DNA from: Leucaena leucocephala
Taxonomy: Eukaryota > Streptophyta > Magnoliopsida > Fabales > Fabaceae
DNA: 64,000 nucleotides
Direction: 5' to 3'
Assembly (NCBI GenBank): GCA_037074615.1
Contig: CM073558.1
Location: 3,959,501 to 4,023,500 of the forward strand
Made by a program: the position numbers and the translations under genes. The notes beneath the pieces are model-generated. The model searched no databases, was not told where the DNA came from, and saw only the letters and a list, made by a program, of their open reading frames with translations. Position 1 is the first letter of the stretch. Every line of letters starts with the position of its first letter. Positions 47,100 through 57,800 of the stretch are shown here, one piece after another.

Positions 47100-50000
47100 A
47101 TGTCTAATAATAGTAAAGCAAATGCAAATGACGCTAATAATAGTAGAGGTTCAAAGCGGAACTTGCCCTCATGGATGGCATCAAGGGAAAACGAGAAAGA
47201 AGGTTATGGGAAGAAATCAATGGGGGATGGTGAGGATGAGAGATCTTATGAGAGTGAGACACCCAACAAGAGCAGAGGCCACTGTGGAAGGCAATTAGTA
47301 GGGACAACTTCCAAGCAAGCTGAAAATAGTGGAAAATCTCCAGCTTCTAGTTTGCAATCAAAGGGCTTCTCCAAACTTCTGGTACCTTTAATAATATGCT
47401 TTCAACTGATGAGATTCATGGGTTTGGCTTTGTAAGGTAATTCATCTTTTAATGGACAGGAAGGGGTAGTTTTCGTGCTGTCTGGTTTTGTCAATCCTGA
47501 GCGCGGCATTTTGAGATCCCGTGCCTTGGAAATGGGGGCAGAGTATCAGCCTGACTGGAACTCAGATTGCACTCTTTTGGTTTGTGCATTTCCTAATACA
47601 CCCAAGTTTCGACAAGTTGAAGCTGATTGTGGAACAATTGTTTCAAAGGTTTACCTCGTTATTTGCATAGGGTTAATTTGTATACTTTCAAAGGTTTTGA
47701 CAAGTTTCAACATAATCTAAACTTAGTTTTCTTCAATTTTGACTGTTAGGATTGGATATTAGAGTGTTATGCCCAAAGGAAACTCGTAGATATTGAAAGT
47801 TACTTCATGCACATCGGAAAACCATGGCGTATAGTGGATAAATCGCAGGAAATAGATGAAGGTAATATAGTTGTCTGTGTGCTATACTTAAAACCTCATG
47901 TTTGGCTGATATCTAATGAATGTCACAACTTACACCAGTTTCCACCTGCATTTCAATTATTCAAAATATTTGGGTGATACAGAAAGCAGTGAAAATAGCA
48001 AGCTTCTTTATAAATTAAGTTTTACATCTGAGTGTGTTGCCTCTACATTTTTAATATTCCGTGGGAAAAGAAACTTGAAAATTTAAACACAATACTGAGA
48101 ATGAACTATGTTGGTACCACTCTTCTTGCCTTTCTTGTTACCAGGCTTTAGAATTTACTGAAACACTGTTTCTCACTTTCTCTCCATATAAATTTAACGA
48201 TGCTTGCAGGTCAAAAATCATCCCTTCCCAACAAATCCCCAAAGCATATTGATAGAGGATCACCTTCAAAGTCATCCACCTCAACAAAATTAAAGGTAAA
48301 AGCTTGGCCTTTCTGTAAGCTACAATTCTGGGCTTCAAGAATAATAGTTCCAAATTTTAATTTTGTATGTTTACTTGATATATTTGTATCTTAATTAATT
48401 TTGATCACTATGTTTTGTAACATGCTTCCAGGGAAATAAAACTGATTATTTTAAGAAATGCTTTTCTGCTTCTGAAGTGAAGAAGTGGGCTATTGATGAC
48501 ATGAATAGAACAATCAAGTGGCTGGAGAGTCAAGAAGAAAAGGTTATTAAGTGGTCTCTTCCGCATCTTTCTCTTGGCAGTCTGTAACTTGTGCTTCACT
48601 TGAGTTTGTATCCTTAAAAAGAACTATTTCTAGGTGTTTTCTCTTTTAAATTTTGATTTGTTTTATTGGTTTGTAATAAAAAAAAATCACATGCAATTAT
48701 TTTTATTTTTCTTACTGAACACTCTTAACATTAAATGCTTGACCGGTGTAACTATCTATTGTTGCAATTAAGTTGTGCTTAATATTTTTTTTAAAAGATA
48801 GAAGATATGAATCTGCTATTAATTTTATTTTACCTTTTCAGCCAGACCCAGATGAGATAGTGAAAATATCTGCAGGGGGGATTCTTACTTGTTTGCAAGA
48901 TGTAATCAGTTCTCTCGAGGAAAAGCAGGTTATTCTTTCTTTCTGTCTTTTCTCCCTCTCATGAGGATTGTTACCTTCTCAATTTAGAAACTTGTTTTCT
49001 GGCTTATTCTATGCTTATGAATGTAAGTATAGTTAATTGTTTCATCTATACGTAGATTATACTCTATTATTCAGTGCTTTCATTTAAAATCTTGTTGGAC
49101 TCGGAAGAGTTTGGCATTGAGAGATATCGAATACAAAGTTCTGTTCTCATTCAATGATTTTCTTTGAGGGTTCACTGTACACAGAAAAATGATGTTGGCA
49201 TCATTAAGAGTTATTCAATTTTTTTAAAATAAATATCACTGTTTGTTACGTAACTGGTAGAAATAAAAGGGAAATATAGAAGAATAGAAGGAGAATAGAA
49301 GAGAAACAGAAACTATACTGAATACTCAAGGGTTCACATCATAATCAAAGCATATTCCCATAAAACTGATGATTACCCTTATTTATAAGTAGTGGGTAAT
49401 CCTAATCCTAATTAAATATCTAATCCTAATATATCATAATATCTAATCATGATATATATTATAATATCTAATCCTAATATATCATAATATATATATATTA
49501 TGATATATAATCCTAATCGCAGAATATCTAATACTAATTCTAATAAATAATAAAACTACTTAAATTATTTATTTATATTTTACATATCAATACTCCCTCC
49601 CCAAAAGACCCTTGTCCCCAAGGGTCAAGTACCAAGAACGATACTAAACTAGAGCCAAGAAGCATTTTAATCAATTTTCCTTTGAACCAAATCTGGACTA
49701 GGAGATTTGAAATCGTCAGTGTTATCAGTGCCAAATTTGAAGACATGTTGCAAAGTGTACTCTTAAACCCCTCACAACAGTTGAGACTTAATAATCCATC
49801 AGTTCTAAACTTTTGTTTCATCACTTTCTTTTTATACGTTATGTGTGAAGGTTCTTGTAAACTATCAGCTGTGCTCCGAAAATTGATCTCCTTTAAACAT
49901 GCTAAACTTCTTGCATTTTGGAGAATGATAGACTGAATTGTCAACTCTTCCATAACTGTTATCTGCACCGCATTAGAATCTTGAGTTTGGTTAGGGTTCT

Positions 50001-52090
50001 TGGGACTTTCTTGCATATCTTTTTGCTCATCAATAGGTGCTGAAAGGGAAGACTCATCTTCTTTAGCTGCAGGGTACTCTTCTTGATCACCAGAAATGTC
50101 CTTTTCCTTTTGCAATATTTTTTGCGACTCTGCCACATCTTTCTTTGCCGGCTGAGTTTTCTGTAGAAGGGAACTCATCCTGTCAAGATGCCTTACCATA
50201 TTCTGAAAACGCCGCTCTATATCCATACTCATCCTGTCAAGATTATTCGCTATATTCTGAAGACAAGGTTCTATATCCATGCTCATTCTATTGTTGATTC
50301 TTGTAAATAGCCGAGGAACGATCGCTCTGATACCACTGTTACGTAACTGGTAGAAATAAAAGGGAAATATAGAAGAATAGAAGGAGAATAGAAGAGAAAC
50401 AGAAACTATACTGAATACTCAAGGGTTCACATCATAATCAAAGCATATCCCCATAAAACTGATGATTACCCTTATTTATAAGTGGTGGGTAATCCTAATC
50501 CTAATTAAATATCTAATCTTAATATATCATAATATCTAATCATGATATATATTATAATATCTAATCCTAATATATCATAATATATATATATTATGATATA
50601 TAATCCTAATCGCAAAATATCTAATATTAATTCTAATAAATAATAAAACTACTTAAATTATTTATTTATATTTTACATATCACTGTTTCTTAATAGACAA
50701 TTTATTGCAAGGCTCCTGCCTTGAGGTGGCATGATAAAATAAGCCCTTTAAGCTTCAGCTATTTTGGATACATAGGAAATGTAAACAAGTCAAAGTTTTG
50801 GGAAGTAGCATCGAGTCATCAAATAATTAGCTAGTTGTCAGACAAGATTTAGGCTACATTTGATTCAATGGAAACATAACGAAGGAAAGGGAAAGAGTCA
50901 TGGAATCCAATAAAAGCTTGTTTGGTATGCATGAATTGGATTCCTTGGCCCATTCATTTAGGAAAGGCATACAACCAAAATTTTCCATTATTTGATGGAT
51001 GAAAGTTACCACGCTTCAAGGAAACCATGGCCAAATTCCAAAATTGTGCCAAGCTCCATTCTTTTATATTTTTATCCTGAGAGGTATTTCAGTATTTTAC
51101 ACTTTATTTATTTCCATTTATGATTTTTATCCTAACGAACTTCACTCAATAAAATATTTTGTTTCTATTCACATGCATATAACAAACATCGTTTTTCAAT
51201 ATTTCTTTTTATTGCATTAAAAATCTTTAGTCTGGACCTAACAGAGCTTTACGTTCAATGGCTTCCTTCTTTCTTGAACACAAGCAGTATTTGGTAGTTC
51301 ACATTTTCCTAATAAAATCATTATTACAATCAACCCCATTTTATAAATTATATGTTGTTTGCCTGCCATTCTTCCCTACACTTGGGAGTGGTTGAAATTC
51401 TTACTGTGTAACTAATAATAAGAAAATCTAGTCATTAAACTGCATTAGACTGATTCTTTGAATCCTTCTTTCTCCCACCTGAACTTCTCGTTGCACCTTT
51501 CTTCCCATATTTTATGGCCCATGGAACATTTCATTGCACTTGAATAGTTGAAGGATGACAATTGGCTCTTTTATATATGCCCCTTTTAGTTCAATTTTCT
51601 TAATTTAAGGCACTGATTTTTCCGTAGATTTGTTTAATTTGTATCAATGATGGGATGTAATACATAACTTGCCTGCTATTTTTGTAGACAAAACTTGACT
51701 GCTAATTGATTCTGGCCTTTTGGGATTATTAAATATAATCATCAGGATGTCTGCAAAGCAACCGAGGACTGGAACTTCATTCCTCGAGTCGTAGAAGAGC
51801 TGGTCAAATTTGATGTTCCAGGAAGCGTTACAGCGTCGATATCAAAGGAAGATTTACACAAACAGGCTCTGGAGTGTAAACGTATATATGAGATGGAACT
51901 TGGCAATTTTGATGATAAGCGGAAAAAGAAGTCAAAGGGAAATGTAGAACAGACTAACAGAAATGGAAGAAGAACAAAAGCCAATTCTGCTGGTGCACCT
52001 GCATATGACAGTGATGAGACAATTGAGATGACTGAAGAGGAAATAGATCTTGCATACAAGACTTTGGCCTCTACAGTATGTAAAAGCTGA
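47100..52090 (+). CDS. XRCC1: DNA repair scaffold XRCC1 (plant form, one BRCT domain)
   Basis: Seven coding exons with GT-AG borders and consistent phase: 47100-47381, 47460-47648, 47750-47861, 48210-48295, 48432-48542, 48842-48928, 51746-52090, giving 403 residues. The N-terminal 90 residues are charged and low-complexity (KRNLPSWMASRENEKEG). The BRCT domain covers about residues 90-190: GFSKLLEGVVFVLSGFVNPE, MGAEYQPDWNSDCTLLVC, FPNTPKFRQVEADCGTIVSK, DWILECYAQRKLVDIESYF. The rest is the conserved plant C-terminal region (SASEVKKWAIDDMNRTIKWL, ILTCLQDVISSLEEKQ) ending in a YDSDET acidic stretch. Unlike animal XRCC1 there is no N-terminal polymerase-beta-binding domain and no second BRCT, as is normal for plants. 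It acts in base-excision and single-strand-break repair and, in Arabidopsis, in active DNA demethylation. Intron 6 (2.8 kb) contains a young LTR element. Confidence 0.94.
49244..50682 (-). mobile_element. Small non-autonomous LTR retrotransposon in XRCC1 intron 6
   Basis: Two 346-bp direct repeats (49244-49589 and 50337-50682) are bounded by TG...CA on the minus strand and flanked by a perfect 5-bp target duplication CTGTT (49239-49243 and 50683-50687). On the minus strand the PBS TGGTATCAGAGC (50324-50335) lies one base inside the 5' LTR and matches initiator tRNA-Met. A polypurine tract with GGGGAGGGAGTAT lies just before the 3' LTR. The LTRs differ at about five positions, all transitions (about 1.4%), so the insertion is recent. 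The total of 1439 bp with no protease, RT or integrase makes it a TRIM/SMART-like element that depends on helper functions. It lies antisense to XRCC1 and leaves the splice sites intact. Confidence 0.93.
49573..50286 (-). CDS. Gag-like open frame of the small LTR element
   Basis: An intact frame of 237 codons starts with ATG shortly after the PBS and runs into the 3' LTR. It begins with two copies of an 18-19 residue unit (MSMDIE..., then DRMSMDIERRFQNMVRH), followed by a long hydrophilic Glu/Lys/Gln-rich region (about residues 40-110) that looks coiled or disordered. No zinc knuckle, protease or RT motif is seen. It may be a remnant of a gag gene or of the linker found in domesticated-size elements. 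Confidence 0.45.
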   Translation of the reverse strand: MSMDIEPCLQNIANNLDRMSMDIERRFQNMVRHLDRMSSLLQKTQPAKKDVAESQKILQKEKDISGDQEEYPAAKEDESSLSAPIDEQKDMQESPKNPNQTQDSNAVQITVMEELTIQSIILQNARSLACLKEINFRSTADSLQEPSHITYKKKVMKQKFRTDGLLSLNCCEGFKSTLCNMSSNLALITLTISNLLVQIWFKGKLIKMLLGSSLVSFLVLDPWGQGSFGEGVLICKI

Positions 52091-53789
52091 CTGAATCTGT
52101 CACCTTAAGGATGAGGGGCTGTTATTTATGCTTAACTGGTTTTCAGCTTAACTGGTTAGAGTTGTGTTTGGATGGCCTCTGTTTTGGGTTAGCCTTATGG
52201 TAGAATGACTTTTTTTTTTTTTTCCAAAAGCCATGTTAGAGTTGAAGTAACCTTCTAACTTTTAACTTTTCTTTAGATTTTAACCTTCTAAAACTTTTGG
52301 CCAAAAAAAAAAATCTTAAAAAACTTTTAATATATTATCTAAACAAGATTCAACTGACTTTTTATAAAAGCCTATCTAAATATAATAATTATCTTTTAAC
52401 CTAATTCTTATTTGTAAAAGCGTCCAATTAAGTCTTTAATGCTTAAGCCTTGTGTTTTAGAGATGCATAGTTGAGGCGTGTCAGTGGTGCGCCACATCTC
52501 AGATCTCATATTTTTGTTATTTTAATCCATTCTTATTCTCAATAAAGAAAATAGTGAATAAGAATATAGTTTAGTTTTCTGTCTAAGTTGAAATTGGAAA
52601 CTTATTTTTACTAATTCAGGATTACGTTATGATTTTACCCTTCTAAAATTAAGCAAACATGGTATAACTAATTCAGAATTAGGTCATAATAATAACATTT
52701 CTGAAAGAGAAGCTATGTCACCATGCAGACAAAACCTCGATAATTATGGCAAACATTGAAAATAAAAATCGATCGAATTAAAAATTATATCAGGAATATT
52801 ATGAACTAATTTGGACGTGTGCAATTTTAAAAGTTGTGAAAGGGGAAAGATTAATGTGATGTCAGCAATAACATTAATATGCATGCAGATAATTCAATGT
52901 CTTAATCCAAAAAAATCTTGAATATATTTAGTTTATCTTTTTATTTAATCTGTAAAAATTATTAATAAGATGGTGGGGTTTGTATATTATATATGAGTCG
53001 TACAGTAAGTAGCACTGTTTATAAATTTTTAATGAATTCATTAGATAAACCGTCTTACCTTTAATGAAGATAATGCAAAACACACTTGAATTTGAATATA
53101 GTATAAAACCGAATTTGAATATAGTATAAAACCCAAAAGCTTTGCTTTATATAAGATATCAAGGGATTAGGACTAAGGATTGACATTGGCATAACATATT
53201 TTAACATGTTTGGTATGGTCTTTAAACTAGAAAGGATATACCTATTATTAAATAAAAAAATGGGGCTCAACTTATTTGTGAGTTCTATTAATTGATTAGA
53301 TTTAGATAAAATAGTATTTTCTTTGAACTTAATTATAAGATTTATCTGATTTTTTTAAATAAATTAAAAAAATTAATTAATATTAACTAATATAAAAATT
53401 AGTTAACTAATTTTAATAAATTAAAAAGTATATATTATAAATTTATTTGGAGGAATTAGATTTAATTATAATTAATTAATTTTTTTAATTTTTTTAAAAA
53501 ATAATTAATTTTTATAATTACGATAAAATAAGAAGAAGGAAATGAGCAAATTTTAACCGGATTGAAAAAAAATATAATATATTGAAACCTTAGTCTATTT
53601 AAAACATGTTTTGGAGGGCATATTGGCATTTATCAAAAAAATGTTTTGAAGGAGGGCATATTGGCCTCCTTGATCTGATAGTTTAAAATTATTATTGTGC
53701 CATAATTTTTGGCACCCTCTTGCGCGAAAAGCAAACCCTAACCCGCTGGCTGCGAATGTCCATTGTCAGTTCTCCCAGGTGATATCAAC
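52091..53789. other. Intergenic gap between XRCC1 and the TIM14-like copy
   Basis: The first part is the XRCC1 3'UTR. A 23-bp motif is duplicated back to back at about 53087-53133, and a 'GGAGGGCATATTGGC' motif recurs at about 53613 and 53652. No other gene. Confidence 0.5.
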
Positions 53790-54095
53790 ACGGCTACCCC
53801 ATTGATGGCAGGGCTTGCTGCTGCTACTTATGCTGGTAGATATGGGATCCAAGGCTGGCAGGCATTCAAGGCAAGACCACCAAGGTTTTTCCAACCAACC
53901 ATGACTAGAAGGGAAGCCACTCTTATACTCGGGGTCAGGGAGAGAACTCCAACGGATAAGATTAAGGAAGCGCATAGGAAGGTGATGGTGGCAAACCATC
54001 CAGATGCTGGTGGTAGCCATTACCTTGCATCGAAAATTAATGAAGCAAAAGATATGTTAATTGGCACGACCAAGGGAGGCGGCTCTGCATTTTGA
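53790..54095 (+). pseudogene. TIM14/PAM18-like intronless copy without the usual ATG
   Basis: The frame encodes TATPLMAGLAAATYAGRYGI, QGWQAFKARPP, TMTRREATLILGVRERTPTD, AHRKVMVANHPDAGGS (with the J-domain HPD motif) and KINEAKDMLIGTTKGGGSAF. This is the plant TIM14/PAM18 protein, which stimulates mtHsp70 at the inner-membrane TIM23 import motor. The conserved initiator is ACG at 53790-53792 in place of ATG; upstream codons in frame contain no ATG. The next ATG (53805) would give a 96-residue protein that still includes the membrane segment and J domain. About ten residues between FKARPP and QPTMTRRE are missing compared with the family. There are no introns, whereas family genes I know are split. 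Best read as a retrocopy, possibly still expressed from the inner ATG. Confidence 0.7.
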
Positions 54096-54885
54096 AAGCT
54101 AAATTCCACTACCTCGACAATGTCGGCAATATCCTTTACCAAAATTCAACGTAATTCATTTTGGTCTCCGAGCAATTATTTTTTCGACATAATTACATGA
54201 AGCGATAAATGAAACGGATGATATAAACTAGAAAGTTATTATAATAAATTTTAAAATTTTGTTTATTATAAATTTTAGATAAATAATAATAAAAAAGAAT
54301 ATATATCATGATGAACTTCCTATAAATGATCAGATGCACGAACTAATTTATTTCTTTTACTATTTGCTTTTTTTTATTTCCTCTTCAAGAATTGGGAAAA
54401 AATGGCGCGTCTCTATTTATTATTTTATATTTTGTAAATTAACAATGGTGCTTATCATCAATACTACCAATAAAGGAATTAATTAATCACAAAAAAAAAA
54501 CAACAACGAGGAATTATAAGATTATTTTGTTTAGGATGGCTTTTTCTTGGGCATATTTTTGTCTATTTTAATTTTTACCAATTAACTATTTTTGTAAGGC
54601 TGTAAATTGTAGAGAATTTTTTCGGTGTGGAACCCATGAAATGGCCCACGCAATTGGAGGTCAATTACGCGAAGCAGCATCTTTGAGTGGCCACACGCGC
54701 ACACCCTTTTTTAACTCTTTGCATTTACAGCGTCCTCGTTCATTCTCTCAGCTTCTTCTTCACAGTAGGGTTGCTGATAAACGCCACCATTCCTCTGTCT
54801 TGTCGCACTTCCCGTTTCCGGAGCTTTATTCTGCTCTCCCTCATACCCATAAACCACAACTTACTTTCTCTCTCCACCCGCAATA
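54096..54885. promoter_or_regulatory. Upstream region and leader of NAA15
   Basis: 54096-54600 is AT-rich. From about 54600 the sequence becomes less AT-rich and CT-rich (CTTTCTCTCTCCACCCG just before the ATG), as expected for a plant leader. Open frames here (54641-54886) have no recognisable domain. Confidence 0.4.
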
Positions 54886-57800
54886 ATGGGTGCTTCTCTG
54901 CCCCCTAGAGAGTCCAACCTTTTCAAGCTTATTGTTGTAAGCAGCCTTCGATTTTCTTTCTTCTTCTTTTGTTTCTCATTTTCTGTTTATTTAGATTTTT
55001 TGATTGCTTATTGTGGCTTGATCCAAGTTTGCTCACTTTCTCCTACTTTCTCAATTGCTTTGCCATCTTAAAACCCTAGATTCTGTTATTTATATAATTA
55101 GTTTGTTACGGTTTATTTTGTTGCTGTGTAATCAAAGGCACTAATTGGGGGGGGGGGGTCTTAAGTTCAATTATGTGGTTTGTGGTATTGTAAGGTCGTC
55201 AGAATTTAGTGCCAGTTGAAATAAAGTTTGGTACTTAAGTTGGGGTTTGATCTTATTGCCTTCTCTATATGTTAGTTTAGCCAGCAACTACTGAAAGCAG
55301 GAAGCGTGAACGGCTTTCCTCTTAATCAGTCTAAGTGTGGGGAGCTTATTCTTGTCAATGTGCCTTCCCGGACCACCTAACTAAATCACGTGATCGTACA
55401 ATGCATAATGAATATGATCATATTATACATACTATGTATAGTGGAGAAAATTCCTTCTGGATATAGTTGGTGACTGTTGTCGTTGTACCATGCAAATGCT
55501 TTATCTACTTCTTAAAAAGGTGAAAATAGAGATAAAGGAAGAACGAATTTTGAGTGAATTTATTGCTTTGGAAAATACTGGATATTGCTATTCTTCCTAT
55601 TTCATAGAAGGGATTGGGTTTCTGGGGATAAATTTTGGGGCTTTAGCCTTTAGATTTTTTTATTTTTTTTTTAAAAAAATCAATGTGTAAAAGTTAATGA
55701 TCATGAACAAGGATATAATAAATATATTTTGTTGATCTTAAGTCAAGAGGAAATCTTTATGCAAGGAAAATACATTTGTTTTCCATGGGTAACTGTTGGT
55801 TGGTGCTTATTCTTCTTTGCTTGTGTCCCTTAGAAATCATATGAAACCAAGCAATACAAAAGGGGGCTCAAAGCTGCTGATGCCATTTTGAAAAAGTTTC
55901 CTGATCATGGAGGTAAGCCATGCTCTCATTTTCCTTTTAAGTGACTCAAAAGGAAGATAATTTTCATGTCAAGTTTTACATTCGCCATCTCCTCATACTC
56001 GTTTACAGCAGACTTCATTAGATTTTTCTGACCTTCTTCTTATTGTGTCTGATCCACCTCTGGTTTATAGAAACTTTATCAATGAAGGGTTTGACTTTGA
56101 ATTGCATGGATCGTAAGTCTGAAGCATATGAGCTTGTTCGTCAGGGACTAAAGGTCTTCTTTTATCTTTGATTATACACCCTTAACCTATTTTCATTCAT
56201 TGTCATTTGTGATATGATCCAACTTAATTTTTTGTTCTTGTGCAGAATGACCTAAAAAGTCATGTTTGCTGGCATGTTTATGGTCTGCTTTATCGATCAG
56301 ATAGAGAATATAGGGAGGCAATTAAGTGCTACCGAAATGCACTGAAAATAGATCCAGACAATATTGAAATTCTACGTGATCTGTCACTGTTACAGGTAGC
56401 AATTTAATGCCTTTTGCCTCTTTGCTTAATTGTAGCATAGAAACTCAAATCCTCTCTCTCTCTCTCTCTCTTGCTATGACCTCAACTTGGGTATTATTTT
56501 TTCTGTTATAGTTAGGAATATGACAATTTCAACTGTTGCGTTTCACATTTTAGAAAGTCCTCTTCTTGCTTTGATGATTAATTCACTAGCCTTTTAGATT
56601 GTATAATTATGGAATTATACTATGTTAATGCCCTTTTGTTGTCAATTTAAATTCATTTCTGGATAAAACTGTGTTGTATTACAATTTTTACCTATGGCTT
56701 AAATGTGTTAGATTAGCCATATTGGCTGTTTGCAAAACCTTTTCCTGTTTTTTTTCTTAAATAAATAGTTATACTAGAAAAGTTCCATAAACTTCAAATG
56801 ATAGCTTCCCAAAAACTTATATGGCTTTCTATCTGGCGACTGTAACCTGTTCGTTTAGTCTGTAATTTATCTTCCTTTGGGACTCCCTAATCTGTGACCC
56901 AACAAGAGGTAACTAAAGGATAGGGTTACATGCTGAATGTATATTGATATGCATGGCAGAAGAGGAAGAACACAGAAATTGAAAGTCTAAATTAATCACA
57001 TTCTATAGGGATCAACATAATATCTTTGATGTAGGTTTGGTTCCTTAAATGTATCTTTATAATGCATTTATATAGTGAATTCTTTCAGCATTTATGTTTT
57101 CTCTTATATTGTGTTTTTCCCCCTTACTCATGTTCAGGCTCAAATGCGAGATTTGAGTGGCTTTGTTCAGACAAGACAACAACTTCTTACTCTGAAGCCA
57201 AATCATCGCATGAACTGGATTGGCTTTGCTGTTGCACATGATTTGAACTTTAAGTATTATTTCGTTCCTTAGATTTAGGTGTTGGTATACTTTAGTTGTT
57301 TATTGTGTTCTGTTCCATTTATCTTTCCATTCTCTGTATAGATGATGAGTACAAATCCTGCTTCTTATATGATTATGCTCATGAATGCATTTTACATGTA
57401 TGTACCAAAATAGGTGGAGTCAACTTATTATTGCATTCGTTTAAATTAATTGTGGTGTTCTCATTAGTCACTTGTTACTGACATATTTGGTAATCAACGT
57501 ATGTTTAGCCAAAAGATTCTTTAATGGTGTAAATATGTAGGATATATGCATATGAGAGATCTTTCATTTACTTCACTGCTATAGCTTGGTTTGAAGGTCT
57601 GGATTATGTTATCATGGTCTACACTAGCTTTGGTTTTATTAATTGTTTATTTGATTTCGCATTATTCGGTTCTTTTGGTAATCTTCTGTACTGACTTCTT
57701 TTTTTTAATATGTAACAGTGCGTCCAAGGCTGTTGAAATTTTGGAAGCTTATGAAGGAACATCAGAAGATGATTATCCTCCGGAAAATGAACGTTGTGAG

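Noticed and set aside
49244..50682. Alternative XRCC1 exon
   Set aside because: The long frame is antisense to XRCC1 and bounded by LTRs and target duplications.
53763..53789. Extended N-terminus (SVLPGDIN) for the TIM14-like frame
   Set aside because: It would need a TTG start; family homology begins at the ACG codon, so this is former 5'UTR.
54641..54886. 81-codon frame just upstream of NAA15
   Set aside because: No domain; lies in the leader region and is Leu/Ser/His-rich, typical of CT-rich 5'UTR translation.
55141..55160. Poly-G run in NAA15 intron 1 as G-quadruplex
   Set aside because: It is one continuous G tract without the four separated tracts a typical intramolecular G4 needs.
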